This document shows positions 1 through 7,510 of a stretch of DNA of 64,000 bases, piece by piece. The translations under genes and the position numbers were made by a program. The notes under the pieces were generated by a model that saw only the letters and a program-made list of their open reading frames with translations, was not told the origin of the DNA and ran no database searches. This DNA comes from an uncultured Devosia sp. (GTDB lineage Bacteria; Pseudomonadota; Alphaproteobacteria; Rhizobiales; Devosiaceae), in contig NZ_CAJXJS010000010.1 in the NCBI RefSeq assembly GCF_913055165.1, positions 1 through 64,000 of the forward strand, written 5' to 3'. Positions within the stretch are counted from its first letter, which is position 1. Each line of letters starts with the position of its first letter.

Positions 1-1
1 G

Positions 2-361
2 GTGGTCGGCATGGTCAAGGGGCTGCGCTCGCCCGAGGCCATCCAGCTTGATCTCATGCGCACCTATGATGCCAATGCCTGGCAGACCTTCTGGAAGCTG
101 CGCTGGCCGGCCGCCATGCCATTCCTCTTTGCCTCGATGAAGGTCGGCATCGCCATTTCACTGATCGGTGCCGTCGTCGCCGAACTCTCCAACGCCTCGG
201 GCGGGGGACTCGGCGTGCGTCTGCTCACCGGCTCCTATAACGGCCAGACGGTGCAGATATGGGCGGCGCTGTTCATCGCTGCGGGCCTTGCCGCCGTGCT
301 GGTGGCGATTGTCGGCAGCGCTGAAAAATGGGTCAATGGCCGGATGGGGGCGCGGGCATGA
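2..361 (+). CDS. ABC transporter permease, 3' part (gene starts before the window)
   Basis: Inner-membrane permease of a BPD-type importer, SsuC/TauC/ThiX-like. Only the C-terminal 119 or so residues lie in the window; the reading frame is open to the left edge, so the true start is upstream. The EAA-loop region is visible around residues 17-40 (DLMRTYDANAWQTFWKLRWP), where the ATPase docks, followed by hydrophobic segments. The stop overlaps the next permease start (ATGA at 358-361), so the two are translationally coupled and probably form a heterodimeric channel. The ATPase must lie upstream of the window. Substrate is not decided by this fragment. Confidence 0.85.
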   Translation: MVGMVKGLRSPEAIQLDLMRTYDANAWQTFWKLRWPAAMPFLFASMKVGIAISLIGAVVAELSNASGGGLGVRLLTGSYNGQTVQIWAALFIAAGLAAVLVAIVGSAEKWVNGRMGARA

Positions 362-1470
362 TTTTGCGCGAACTCACCAGCCTGCAGCTCTATCTTGCAC
401 TGGTCGCCGGCGGCGCCGGTCTGCTTGGTTTTCTCGCCAGCCTGCCCACCATGGGCAGTGCACCCCTGCTGGCAGGATTCTTTGCGCTGGCCACGCTCTC
501 ACTGGTGCGGCTCACCCTGCCATTCAGCCTGTGGCTCGACGGCTTCCTGGCGGTGTTCGGCGCGGTCGCGCTGGTGGCGACGCTGCCATCGGGCGCAGCC
601 ATGCCCCTGCATCACTGGCTGGCCCTGGTCTCGGCCTGGGCCTTCGCCTGGCTGTTTGTCGAGCGGCTCTCTGGCGCCATCCGCAGTGGGACACTGCCTG
701 AAAGCGGCATTGGGCTGCTTATTCCGATTATCTTCGGGCTCGCCCTGCTCGTGGCCTGGGAGGTGATCACCCGCGGCGCAAACGTGCCGCCAGTGCTGCT
801 GCCGCCACCCTCTTCCATCTGGGCGCGCATGACCGCTGAGGTTCCCACGCTCTGGGCTGATTTCGTCCAGACCTTCGTCAAATCCGTGCTGCCCGGCTAT
901 GCCATTGGCTGCCTGGCCGGGCTCATAGTTGCCATTGCCGTGGACCGCTCGCCTTTCCTCAAGGCTGGGGTCCTGCCCATCGGCAATTTCATGTCGGCGC
1001 TGCCCATTATCGGCATCGCCCCCATCATGGTCATGTGGTTCGGCTTCGACTGGCAATCCAAGGCGGCGGTCGTGGTCGCCATGACCTTCTTTCCCATGCT
1101 GGTCAACACCGTGGCCGGGCTCAACGCCGCCTCGGCGATCGAGCGCGACCTCATGCACACCTATGCCGCCAACTACTGGCAAACCCTTATGAAGCTCAGG
1201 CTCCCCGCTGCGGGCCCCTTCATATTCAACGCCCTCAAGATCAACTCGACTCTGGCCTTGATCGGCGCAATCGTAGCGGAATTCTTCGGAACGCCCATTG
1301 TGGGAATGGGCTTCCGGATTTCGACCGGGGTGGGGCGTCTCGCCATCGACCTGGTCTGGGCGGAGATCGCTGTTGCGGCGGTCGCGGGGTCCGCCTTCTA
1401 CGGGGTGATCGCCCTCATCGAAAGGGGCGTCACCTTCTGGCATCCGTCTGTCCGTGGTGGACGGGCGTAA
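358..1470 (+). CDS. ABC transporter permease with extra N-terminal membrane domain
   Basis: A 370-residue inner-membrane permease that should pair with the preceding permease. The first 115 or so residues hold several extra hydrophobic segments not found in plain SsuC-type permeases; the remaining part is a normal BPD permease domain with an EAA loop (HTYAANYWQTLMKLRLP) near residue 270. The ATG start at 358 overlaps the upstream stop. A binding-protein gene follows closely. The arrangement permease-permease-NMT1-like binding protein resembles thiamine-precursor or riboflavin importers, but taurine/sulfonate-type uptake cannot be excluded. Confidence 0.85.
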   Translation: MILRELTSLQLYLALVAGGAGLLGFLASLPTMGSAPLLAGFFALATLSLVRLTLPFSLWLDGFLAVFGAVALVATLPSGAAMPLHHWLALVSAWAFAWLFVERLSGAIRSGTLPESGIGLLIPIIFGLALLVAWEVITRGANVPPVLLPPPSSIWARMTAEVPTLWADFVQTFVKSVLPGYAIGCLAGLIVAIAVDRSPFLKAGVLPIGNFMSALPIIGIAPIMVMWFGFDWQSKAAVVVAMTFFPMLVNTVAGLNAASAIERDLMHTYAANYWQTLMKLRLPAAGPFIFNALKINSTLALIGAIVAEFFGTPIVGMGFRISTGVGRLAIDLVWAEIAVAAVAGSAFYGVIALIERGVTFWHPSVRGGRA

Positions 1471-1488
1471 CAGGGAATGGGAACGAAA

Positions 1489-2466
1489 ATGAAGAAACTG
1501 ATCGCAGGCTTGCTCACCGGCGCCATGGCGCTGGGTATCGCTCCGGCCTTTGCCCAGGACGCGCTGACCTTGCAGCTGAAGTGGGTGACGCAGGCCCAGT
1601 TCGCCGGCTATCTGGTGGCCGAAGCCAAGGGCTTTTATGACGAGGAAAATCTCGACATCACCATCCTGCCCGGTGGCCCCAACATTGCCCCCGAACAGGT
1701 GATTGCCGGCGGCGGCGCCGATATCATCGTCACCTGGATGGCCGCCGGCATGGCCGCCCGTGAATCGGGTGTGCCGCTGGTCAATATCGCCCAGCCCTTC
1801 AAGCGCTCGGGCCTGATGATGATCTGCCCCGAAGAAACCGGCATCACTGAAGTCGCCGATTTCCCCGGCCACACGCTGGGCGTCTGGTTCTTCGGCAACG
1901 AATATCCCTTCTTTGCCTGGATGAACAAGGAAGGCATCCCCACCGACGGCTCGGAAGGCGGCGTTACCGTCCTGCAGCAGAGCTTTGATATCCAGCCCAT
2001 GATCCAGGGCCAGGCCGACTGCATCTCGGTCATGACCTATAATGAATATGGCCAGGCGCTCGATGCCGGCTACGGCCCGGATAACCTGACCATCTTCAAC
2101 TATACTGATATGGGCAATGACCTCCTGGAAGACGGCCTCTATGTCATGGAGGATACCCTCGATGATCCGGCCAAGGTCGACGCCTATACCCGCTTCGTGA
2201 AGGCCTCGATGAAGGGCTGGGCCTATGCCCTGGAGAACCCGGAGGAAGCCGCCGAAATCGTGGTTGAAATGGACGACACCGGCGCGGCCGAATATGAGCA
2301 CCAGCTCTATATGGTGGGCGAGGTGTCCAAGCTGGTCGACGCCAGTGACCCGGCGCTCAACATGGAAACCTATGAGCGTACCGTGCAGGCCCTGCTCGAC
2401 CAGGAAATCATCAAGGCAACGCCGGAAGGCGCCTACACCTCGGTGGTCACCGACGCGCTGAAGTAA
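1489..2466 (+). CDS. ABC transporter substrate-binding protein, NMT1/ThiY-like
   Basis: Periplasmic binding protein of the importer encoded just upstream. The N-terminus MKKLIAGLLTGAMALGIAPA then AFAQ is a clean Sec signal with cleavage after AQ or FA. The start at 1489 has GGGAACG in front; an in-frame ATG at 1477 would add four residues. The text LKWVTQAQFAGYLVAEAKGF followed by PGGPNIAP is typical of the NMT1/THI5-like family that binds pyrimidine (thiamine precursor) or riboflavin-like ligands. The exact ligand is inference. A perfect terminator hairpin follows the stop and closes the operon. Confidence 0.85.
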   Translation: MKKLIAGLLTGAMALGIAPAFAQDALTLQLKWVTQAQFAGYLVAEAKGFYDEENLDITILPGGPNIAPEQVIAGGGADIIVTWMAAGMAARESGVPLVNIAQPFKRSGLMMICPEETGITEVADFPGHTLGVWFFGNEYPFFAWMNKEGIPTDGSEGGVTVLQQSFDIQPMIQGQADCISVMTYNEYGQALDAGYGPDNLTIFNYTDMGNDLLEDGLYVMEDTLDDPAKVDAYTRFVKASMKGWAYALENPEEAAEIVVEMDDTGAAEYEHQLYMVGEVSKLVDASDPALNMETYERTVQALLDQEIIKATPEGAYTSVVTDALK

Positions 2467-2490
2467 GCGGCGATAATTGCGCCGATCCTG

Positions 2491-2517
2491 CGGGCGGGGA
2501 GCGGTCCCCGCCCGTTT
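2491..2517 (+). terminator. Rho-independent terminator of the ABC importer operon
   Basis: A perfect 10-bp GC stem (CGGGCGGGGA at 2491-2500 with TCCCCGCCCG at 2505-2514) with a 4-nt loop is followed by TTT, 25 bases after the binding-protein stop. Confidence 0.8.
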
Positions 2518-2598
2518 GACATTCCGCCAAGCGGGAACAAAATCAGCCCCCTCAAAGTTGTTTGACCACATGTGCCAAGCAACAAGAGGGCTTACCCC

Positions 2599-2673
2599 AT
2601 GAACTCCATCATCTATCTCGTCGGCCTTGTCGTTATCGTCATGGCAATCCTCTCCTTCATCGGCCTCGCGTGA
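2599..2673 (+). CDS. 24-residue single-span membrane peptide
   Basis: The short frame starts at ATG 2599 behind a good ribosome site (AAGAGGG, 8 nt upstream) and encodes MNSIIYLVGLVVIVMAILSF plus IGLA, i.e. one hydrophobic helix almost from end to end. It lies 20 bases before a larger membrane-protein gene, probably in the same transcript. Similar tiny one-helix proteins occur in many Hyphomicrobiales genomes; no function is known to me. Support is the ribosome site, the coherent transmembrane sequence and the matching peptide at 3618. Confidence 0.6.
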   Translation: MNSIIYLVGLVVIVMAILSFIGLA

Positions 2674-2693
2674 GCCGGAACGGGAGGAGCATC

Positions 2694-3593
2694 ATGAGCA
2701 TGGACACACCGGCAGGCGTCGCCGTCGTTGAAACCGAAATCACCCGCGAACAGGGCGAGCATGGCTATGTCGACTGGTCTGCGATCATTGCCGGCATAGT
2801 TCTGGCCTCGGCCATTTCCCTGGTCCTGATCAGCTTCGGCTCGGCCATCGGCCTCAACTTCATTGATTTCAACGCCCGTGAGGGCGCCGCCCCCATCCTG
2901 ATTGGCATTGGCGCCGCCAGCTGGTTCCTCTGGGTGCAGATTTCCTCCTTCATGGCTGGAGGCTACCTGACCGGCCGCCTGCGCCGGCGTCACTTTGATG
3001 CCACTGAAGACGAGAGCGACATGCGCGATGGCGCCCATGGTCTCTTGGTCTGGGGTGGTGCGATGATCATCGGCGCCATTCTCGCACTGGGCGGCATCGG
3101 CGCTGCAGGCAGTGCGGTTGGCACCGCCGTATCCACCGCCACCACCGCCGCGTCAAATGTCGCCGAAGGCACGGCCGACAATCTCGATCCCAACGCTTAT
3201 TTCATCGACACTCTGTTCCGCGCCGAAGCGCCTGCCGCTGAAACGGGTATGGCCCGTGACGAGGCCGGTCGCATTTTTGCCCGCGCCGCGATGAGTGACG
3301 GGGCCGTGCCCGCCGAGGATCGGACCTATCTGGTCAATCTGGTGGTGGCCAATACCGGTCTCTCGCAGGAGCAGGCTGAAGCCCGCGTCGATCAGGTGAT
3401 CGCCAATGTCGAGGCGGCCCGCCAGCAGGCTATCGAGGCGGCGCGCATTGCCCGCAACACCGCCATCATCGCGGCCTTCCTCCTCGCCGCATCATCGCTG
3501 GTGTCGGCCATCGGCGCCTATTGGGCGGCCCAGAAGGGCGGCAATCACCGCGACAACAACACCATCTTTGCCGACGTCTTCCGTCGGTTCTGA
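2694..3593 (+). CDS. Four-helix membrane protein of unknown function
   Basis: A 299-residue protein beginning MSMDTPAGVAVVETE. The ATG at 2694 is chosen because GGGAGGAGC stands just before it; an upstream in-frame ATG would read through the small gene at 2599. Hydrophobic helices are visible near residues 27-55, 62-88, 113-138 and 262-285, with a long non-membrane stretch between the third and fourth that may be periplasmic. It is flanked on both sides by 24-residue one-helix peptides, which suggests a small membrane complex. I do not recognise a named family with confidence. Confidence 0.75.
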   Translation: MSMDTPAGVAVVETEITREQGEHGYVDWSAIIAGIVLASAISLVLISFGSAIGLNFIDFNAREGAAPILIGIGAASWFLWVQISSFMAGGYLTGRLRRRHFDATEDESDMRDGAHGLLVWGGAMIIGAILALGGIGAAGSAVGTAVSTATTAASNVAEGTADNLDPNAYFIDTLFRAEAPAAETGMARDEAGRIFARAAMSDGAVPAEDRTYLVNLVVANTGLSQEQAEARVDQVIANVEAARQQAIEAARIARNTAIIAAFLLAASSLVSAIGAYWAAQKGGNHRDNNTIFADVFRRF

Positions 3594-3617
3594 TCGGCAC
3601 GAGAAAGGAGAATAGCG

Positions 3618-3692
3618 ATGTTCAAAGGACTGGCCCTGTGGCTGCTCGGCGTGCCGATCTGGCTCATCATCATTCTCTTCCTGGTCTTCTGA
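3618..3692 (+). CDS. 24-residue single-span membrane peptide
   Basis: ATG at 3618 follows an AAAGGAG ribosome site 9 nt upstream. The product MFKGLALWLLGVPIWLIIIL plus FLVF is one hydrophobic helix with a short charged start. It follows the four-helix protein by 24 bases and is closed by a strong terminator, so the three genes (2599, 2694, 3618) look like one operon. Peptides of this MFKGLxLWLxGxP type are, as far as I recall, common small proteins in rhizobial genomes, without a known role. Confidence 0.65.
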   Translation: MFKGLALWLLGVPIWLIIILFLVF

Positions 3693-3702
3693 CCGGAAGA
3701 AC

Positions 3703-3728
3703 AAGGCGGGGATCATTCCCCGCCTTTT
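3703..3728 (+). terminator. Rho-independent terminator, probably bidirectional
   Basis: AAGGCGGGGA (3703-3712) pairs with TCCCCGCCTT (3717-3726) around a TCAT loop, followed by TTTTA. The T-run runs into the stop codon of the opposing TetR gene, so it may serve both convergent transcripts. Confidence 0.75.
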
Positions 3729-4314
3729 ATTTGGTCCTTAGCCCACGAATGATTGCCTTCATCACCTTGCGATAGGCGTCGACATCCTTGCCCTCTGCCT
3801 GTGCTGCGCGGTCGAACATGGCATTGAGCAGATGCGCCAGCGGCAGGGCTGGCACGTCGCGGATCGCCCCGGCCTCGATGGCGGCATTGACCCCCTCAAT
3901 CAGGGTGCGCAGCCCATGGCGCGCATCGATTTCGTCCACCGCCGCGCGCCCAAGCACCGCTGGCGCATCCACGACCAATATCCGGCGCCGGCCTGCGTCC
4001 TGCATGGCCGACAGAAACCCTTCTCCACCCCGCACCAGCGCCTTGACCGGGCCGGTTTCGTCGTCGCCCCCTTCGGCGACCTGGTGGATGCTGAGCGCCA
4101 GCAAGGCATGCTCTTCTTCCACCACCGCCGCAAACAGAGCCTGTTTGTCGGCGAAATGGTGGTAGAGCGCGCCACGCGTTACCCCCGCTGCGGCCACGAT
4201 TTCCGGCGTGCTGGTTGCGGCATAGCCCTTTTCCGCGAACAGCGTCCGCGCGGCCGAGACCAGCGCCCGCCGCGTGGCAGCCCGGCGATCCTGCTGACGT
4301 CTTCTGACTTCCAT
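3727..4314 (-). CDS. TetR/AcrR family transcriptional regulator
   Basis: A 195-residue repressor. The N-terminal helix-turn-helix is clear at about residues 15-65 (ALVSAARTLFAEKGYAATST, then TRGALYHHFADKQALF), and the rest is a helical ligand-binding domain of the usual TetR length. The gene is divergent from the glyoxalase-fold gene at 4390; the 75-base gap carries a perfect inverted repeat (4341-4359) that is a good operator candidate. Its ligand is unknown; control of itself and of the divergent gene is the simplest reading. Confidence 0.9.
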   Translation of the reverse strand: MEVRRRQQDRRAATRRALVSAARTLFAEKGYAATSTPEIVAAAGVTRGALYHHFADKQALFAAVVEEEHALLALSIHQVAEGGDDETGPVKALVRGGEGFLSAMQDAGRRRILVVDAPAVLGRAAVDEIDARHGLRTLIEGVNAAIEAGAIRDVPALPLAHLLNAMFDRAAQAEGKDVDAYRKVMKAIIRGLRTK

Positions 4315-4340
4315 ATTTCATACACCCTGAATCGTTCTTT

Positions 4341-4359
4341 CAAACATGCTGAATGTTTG
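4341..4359. promoter_or_regulatory. Inverted repeat, candidate TetR operator
   Basis: CAAACAT (4341-4347), spacer GCTGA, ATGTTTG (4353-4359): perfect 7-bp arms in the gap between the divergent tetR-type gene and the VOC gene, the position expected for an operator controlling both. Confidence 0.55.
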
Positions 4360-4389
4360 TTGCTACGTTGTTAACGAGGGAGATCATCA

Positions 4390-4791
4390 ATGTTCACAGC
4401 GCTTTATCCATTGCTGCATGTCCGGGACGTGCCGGCGAGCAGCCGCTTTTATCAGGATCATTTCGGCTTCGAAGCGGTCTTTGAAAGCGACTGGTACGTG
4501 CAATTGCGCGGCGGCGCCAAGGGACAAGAGTTGGCGCTGATCACTTTCGACCACGAGACCATCCCACCTGAAGCCCGCCAGCCCACCGCAAACCTCATCC
4601 TCAGCTTCGAGGTGGAAGATGCAGCCGCCGCGGCTGCGCGGCTGGAGCAGGCCGGCGTCATCATCGTCCAGCCCCTGCGCGACGAGGTGTTCGGCCAGCG
4701 CCATTTCATCGCCACAGATCCCAATGGCATCCTTCTCGATGTCATTATGCCCATCGAGCCCGACCCCGACTGGCTCGCCGCCCAGGGCTGA
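4390..4791 (+). CDS. VOC family (glyoxalase/bleomycin-resistance fold) protein
   Basis: A 133-residue single-module pair of beta-alpha-beta-beta-beta repeats. The start [20 protein letters not shown] matches the typical first strand and helix (LxVxDxxxSxxFY), and the end carries the second repeat with [20 protein letters not shown] lies before the ATG. Such proteins bind a metal and either isomerise glyoxal adducts or sequester drugs; which applies here is not visible. Transcription is probably controlled by the divergent TetR regulator through the inverted repeat at 4341. Confidence 0.8.
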   Translation: MFTALYPLLHVRDVPASSRFYQDHFGFEAVFESDWYVQLRGGAKGQELALITFDHETIPPEARQPTANLILSFEVEDAAAAAARLEQAGVIIVQPLRDEVFGQRHFIATDPNGILLDVIMPIEPDPDWLAAQG

Positions 4792-4854
4792 CCGCCCTTG
4801 CGTCAGCCACCCGATGGCCATAGCTCTGGGGTCGTTGCATCCCGGAGCCCTTCC

Positions 4855-5337
4855 ATGACCAAGACGCTTGCCGATTTTTCCGCCAATCGCCTCGATGGCA
4901 CTGCGCAATCTCTGGCGGACTATTCCGACAAGGTCGTTCTGATCGTCAATGTTGCCAGCCAATGCGGTTTCACCCCGCAATATGAAGGGCTCGAAGCCCT
5001 GTATCGCCAGCACAAGGACGATGGGCTGGTTGTTCTGGGTTTCCCCTGCAACCAGTTCGGCGAGCAGGAGCCGGGCACCAGTGCCGATATCGCTCAATTC
5101 TGTTCGTTCAATTTCGGCGTGAGCTTCCCGATGTTCGAGCGCGTCGACGTCAATGGTGACGGAGCCCATCCGCTCTTCGCCTGGCTCCGGCGGGCCGCGC
5201 CCGGCGTTCTGGGCACCGAAGCCATCAAATGGAACTTCACCAAATTCCTGCTCGATCGCGACGGCAAGGTGGTCGAACGCTTTGCGCCGACCACCGAGCC
5301 GGCAGAGATCGCGCCGGCCATCAAAGAGCTGCTGTAG
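4855..5337 (+). CDS. Glutathione peroxidase family thiol peroxidase
   Basis: A 160-residue cytoplasmic peroxidase reducing hydroperoxides. The catalytic position is Cys37 (VNVASQCGFT) rather than selenocysteine. The other members of the catalytic tetrad, Gln67 (FPCNQFG), Trp126 and Asn127 (KWNFTKF), are present. Cys83 (QFCSFNFG) matches the resolving cysteine of thioredoxin-dependent bacterial enzymes, so thioredoxin rather than glutathione may be the reductant. ATG 4855 is chosen over an upstream in-frame codon because the conserved sequence starts at MTKTLADF and GGAG stands upstream. Confidence 0.93.
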   Translation: MTKTLADFSANRLDGTAQSLADYSDKVVLIVNVASQCGFTPQYEGLEALYRQHKDDGLVVLGFPCNQFGEQEPGTSADIAQFCSFNFGVSFPMFERVDVNGDGAHPLFAWLRRAAPGVLGTEAIKWNFTKFLLDRDGKVVERFAPTTEPAEIAPAIKELL

Positions 5338-5494
5338 CGGACCGGCCACACCCACCCATCACATTTCTTCCCGCACGGAACGCATGCGAGGCGGCTCCGT
5401 TCGTTGGGCAAGGGGCGGAAATGAGTGCGCCGGCCCCGGTGCACTCCCCTTGCAAGAGGCGGCATTGGTGCCGCCGCGCGAAAGGAATGACAAA

Positions 5495-6127
5495 ATGAAA
5501 AAGACCCTTCTGGCCTCCGTGGCCGTGATTTCGCTTGGCCTGTCACTGCCTGCCATGGCGCAGGACAGTGGCGTGGTTGACCCTAATGCTGGCGCTGCAA
5601 TCGGCGCCACCGGTGGTGCTGCAGGCGGCGCGACGCTGGGCTTTCTGGCCGGCGGCCCCATCGGCGCAGTCATCGGCGGTTTTGCCGGCGCCGTGATCGG
5701 TGCCGAGGCCGGTATCGAAACCTCGACCATCGAATATGCCGGCAACAACCCGGTTGAGCCCGTGATGGTAGATGGCTCGCTGGATGTGGGTGCCGCCGTT
5801 CCCGCTGGCGTCACCATCTATCCGGTCGAGGGTGACGAGACCCACGGCTATTTCTACGCCAATGGCCGCGTCTGGATCGTCGATCTCAATTCCAACACGC
5901 TGGTCTATTCGCCCGGCTACGTGGTGAGCCAGTCGGCGGCCGATTTTGCCATCAACAACCCGGTTGATCCTGTCAGTGCTGAAGGCGATGTTGTTGTCGG
6001 CTACGTGCTTCCGCAGGATGCCATGGTCCATCAGATCCCCGACAGCAGCTATTACGGCTATGTCTATGTCGATGGTCGCCCGGCCCTGGTCGACGCTTCG
6101 ACCCGGACCATCGTCTGGATCCAGTAA
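5495..6127 (+). CDS. Exported glycine-zipper protein with two DUF1236-like repeats
   Basis: A 210-residue exported protein. The signal peptide ends at about residue 23 (LSLPAMAQ). Residues 30-72 are a glycine-rich zipper (GAAIGATGGAAGG, then GGPIGAVIGGFAGAVIGAEA) that can insert in membranes. Two tandem repeats follow, each with a (I/V)NNPV(E/D)PV-type motif, near residues 85-135 and 150-205, resembling DUF1236 domains of Rhizobiales. ATG 5495 is preceded by AAAGGAATG. Function is unknown; cell-envelope location is inferred. A 12-bp terminator stem follows. Confidence 0.75.
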   Translation: MKKTLLASVAVISLGLSLPAMAQDSGVVDPNAGAAIGATGGAAGGATLGFLAGGPIGAVIGGFAGAVIGAEAGIETSTIEYAGNNPVEPVMVDGSLDVGAAVPAGVTIYPVEGDETHGYFYANGRVWIVDLNSNTLVYSPGYVVSQSAADFAINNPVDPVSAEGDVVVGYVLPQDAMVHQIPDSSYYGYVYVDGRPALVDASTRTIVWIQ

Positions 6128-6146
6128 CGGTTCCGTCCCTCGCGCT

Positions 6147-6180
6147 GCCGCCCGGACATCTGTCCGGGCGGCTTTGCTTT
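6147..6180 (+). terminator. Rho-independent terminator
   Basis: GCCGCCCGGACA (6147-6158) pairs perfectly with TGTCCGGGCGGC (6161-6172) and is followed by the T-rich TTTGCTTT. It closes the glycine-zipper gene. Confidence 0.7.
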
Positions 6181-6257
6181 GTCCGGCCAATGCTTTAGAT
6201 TTCGCCGCGGATGACATCCGGGCGGCGGATCCGGGTAGACATTGGAGGCGGGGGCCG

Positions 6258-6716
6258 ATGGCCGATATTCTCGACTATTGCAGCGATCTCAATGAAGTTC
6301 GGTTCAAGCCCGGTCAGGACATGCTGCCCGAGGGCGAGCGTCTGGGAAAGCTGCTGGTGCTGATCGACGGACAAGTCGAGGTCATCCGCGAGCGCACCCA
6401 GGTGACCCATGTGGATGAACCCGGGTCGGTGTTCGGCGAGATGTCAGTGTTGCTCGACATGCCCCATTCCGCCACGGTCAAGGCGCTGTCGGCCGTACGC
6501 GCCTATGAAATCCCCGATGCGTTGACTTTTCTGGATGGGCATCCGGAAATGAGCCTGCATATCGCCACCATATTGGCGCGGCGGCTTTATTATACCACCT
6601 CCTATCTGGTTGACCTGCAGCAACAGGCCGCCGGCAAGCGGCAGGACCTCGATCTCGTCGATGAGATTTTGGCCAGCCTGGTCGATCCAGCCGAAACCGG
6701 CAAGAAGCGCAAGTGA
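6258..6716 (+). CDS. Cyclic-nucleotide-binding-domain protein without HTH
   Basis: A 152-residue protein consisting essentially of one CNB (CRP-like) beta-roll. The phosphate-binding cassette is recognisable as PGSVFGEMSVLLDMPHSATV around residues 57-76. There is no C-terminal DNA-binding domain, so it is more likely a nucleotide-sensing partner than a transcription factor. ATG 6258 follows GGAGGCGGGGG. The stop overlaps the GTG start of the SelW-like gene by four bases (6713-6716), which suggests co-translation and a shared role. Confidence 0.8.
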   Translation: MADILDYCSDLNEVRFKPGQDMLPEGERLGKLLVLIDGQVEVIRERTQVTHVDEPGSVFGEMSVLLDMPHSATVKALSAVRAYEIPDALTFLDGHPEMSLHIATILARRLYYTTSYLVDLQQQAAGKRQDLDLVDEILASLVDPAETGKKRK

Positions 6717-7006
6717 GCGGCAAGCCCGCCATCACCATTGCATATTGTACCCAGTGCAACTGGATGCTGCGCTCGGCCTGGCTGGCGCAGGAACTGCTTT
6801 CCACCTTTTCGCTGGAGCTGGGGCGGGTGACCCTCGTTCCCGGCACCGGCGGCATCTTCGAAATTCATTGCGACGATACGCTCATCTGGGAGCGCAAACG
6901 CGATGGCGGCTTTCCCGATAGCCGGGTACTCAAGCAATTGGTGCGGGACATCATCGACCCGGACCGCGACCTGGGTCATGCCGATCGGATTGATCGCGAA
7001 CAGTAA
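6713..7006 (+). CDS. SelT/SelW/SelH-family (Rdx) thioredoxin-fold protein
   Basis: A 97-residue Rdx-type protein with the redox motif C12-T-Q-C15 in the first strand-loop (ITIAYCTQCNWMLRSAWLAQ), followed by the family's FEIHCDDTLIWERKRDGGFP stretch. Cys replaces the selenocysteine of the animal proteins. The start is GTG at 6713, overlapping the stop of the CNB-domain gene. Predicted cytoplasmic thiol-disulfide function; its substrate is unknown. Length and motif both fit the family. Confidence 0.85.
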   Translation: MSGKPAITIAYCTQCNWMLRSAWLAQELLSTFSLELGRVTLVPGTGGIFEIHCDDTLIWERKRDGGFPDSRVLKQLVRDIIDPDRDLGHADRIDREQ

Positions 7007-7070
7007 TGACTTCCCAAATTGCGACCATGCGCTAGTCTTGGCCGGTGAGTCATCCAGGGAGGCCAGCGTC

Positions 7071-7439
7071 ATGGCACACAAGTTCAATATCACTGCCGCC
7101 GCCAACGATCAGTTCAAGTTCGATTTCTCCTATAATTCGGAGAAGATCTTCTGGTCGGAGAACTACAAGGCCAAGGCCAGCGCCAAGAGCGCCATCGAAT
7201 CGCTCAAGAAGAACGCTCCCGAAGCTGCCACCGTGGATGTGAGCAAGGGCGAAGAAGGGTCTGGATACCGGTTCGAGATCAAGAAATCCTCCGATGACCA
7301 GTTCTTCGTGAATTTCGTGGCCTCCAACGGCGAGACCATGGTCCGCACCGAACGCTACACCGCCAAGGCCAGCGCCCAGAACGCCATTGATTCACTGAAA
7401 AAGAACGGCCCCGGCGCCGAGGTCAACGACGAGGCGTAA
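7071..7439 (+). CDS. DUF1508 (YegP-type) protein with two repeats
   Basis: A 122-residue protein starting MAHKFNITAAAND, with AGGGAGG before the ATG. It contains two copies of the short DUF1508 unit, at about residues 8-50 and 65-110: each has a QF(K/F)(F/V) strand, an SE/GET turn, a (Y)xAKASA(K/Q)xAI(E/D)SLKKN helix. This is the E. coli YegP family. The function is not established; it is probably cytoplasmic. The gene stands alone between the SelW-like gene and an ABC binding protein. Confidence 0.85.
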   Translation: MAHKFNITAAANDQFKFDFSYNSEKIFWSENYKAKASAKSAIESLKKNAPEAATVDVSKGEEGSGYRFEIKKSSDDQFFVNFVASNGETMVRTERYTAKASAQNAIDSLKKNGPGAEVNDEA

Positions 7440-7510
7440 AGCGCCATTCCCAACCCACATGCGCCTGGTTTAGTCTCCCGGTGAAATCTTTTCCGGGAGA
7501 CCTCAATCAG

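Noticed and set aside
499-2571. A 690-codon open frame on the minus strand across the ABC importer genes
   Set aside because: It is the antisense shadow of GC-rich genes: low-complexity, His/Gly/Asp-rich text with no motif, while the plus strand encodes recognisable transporter proteins.
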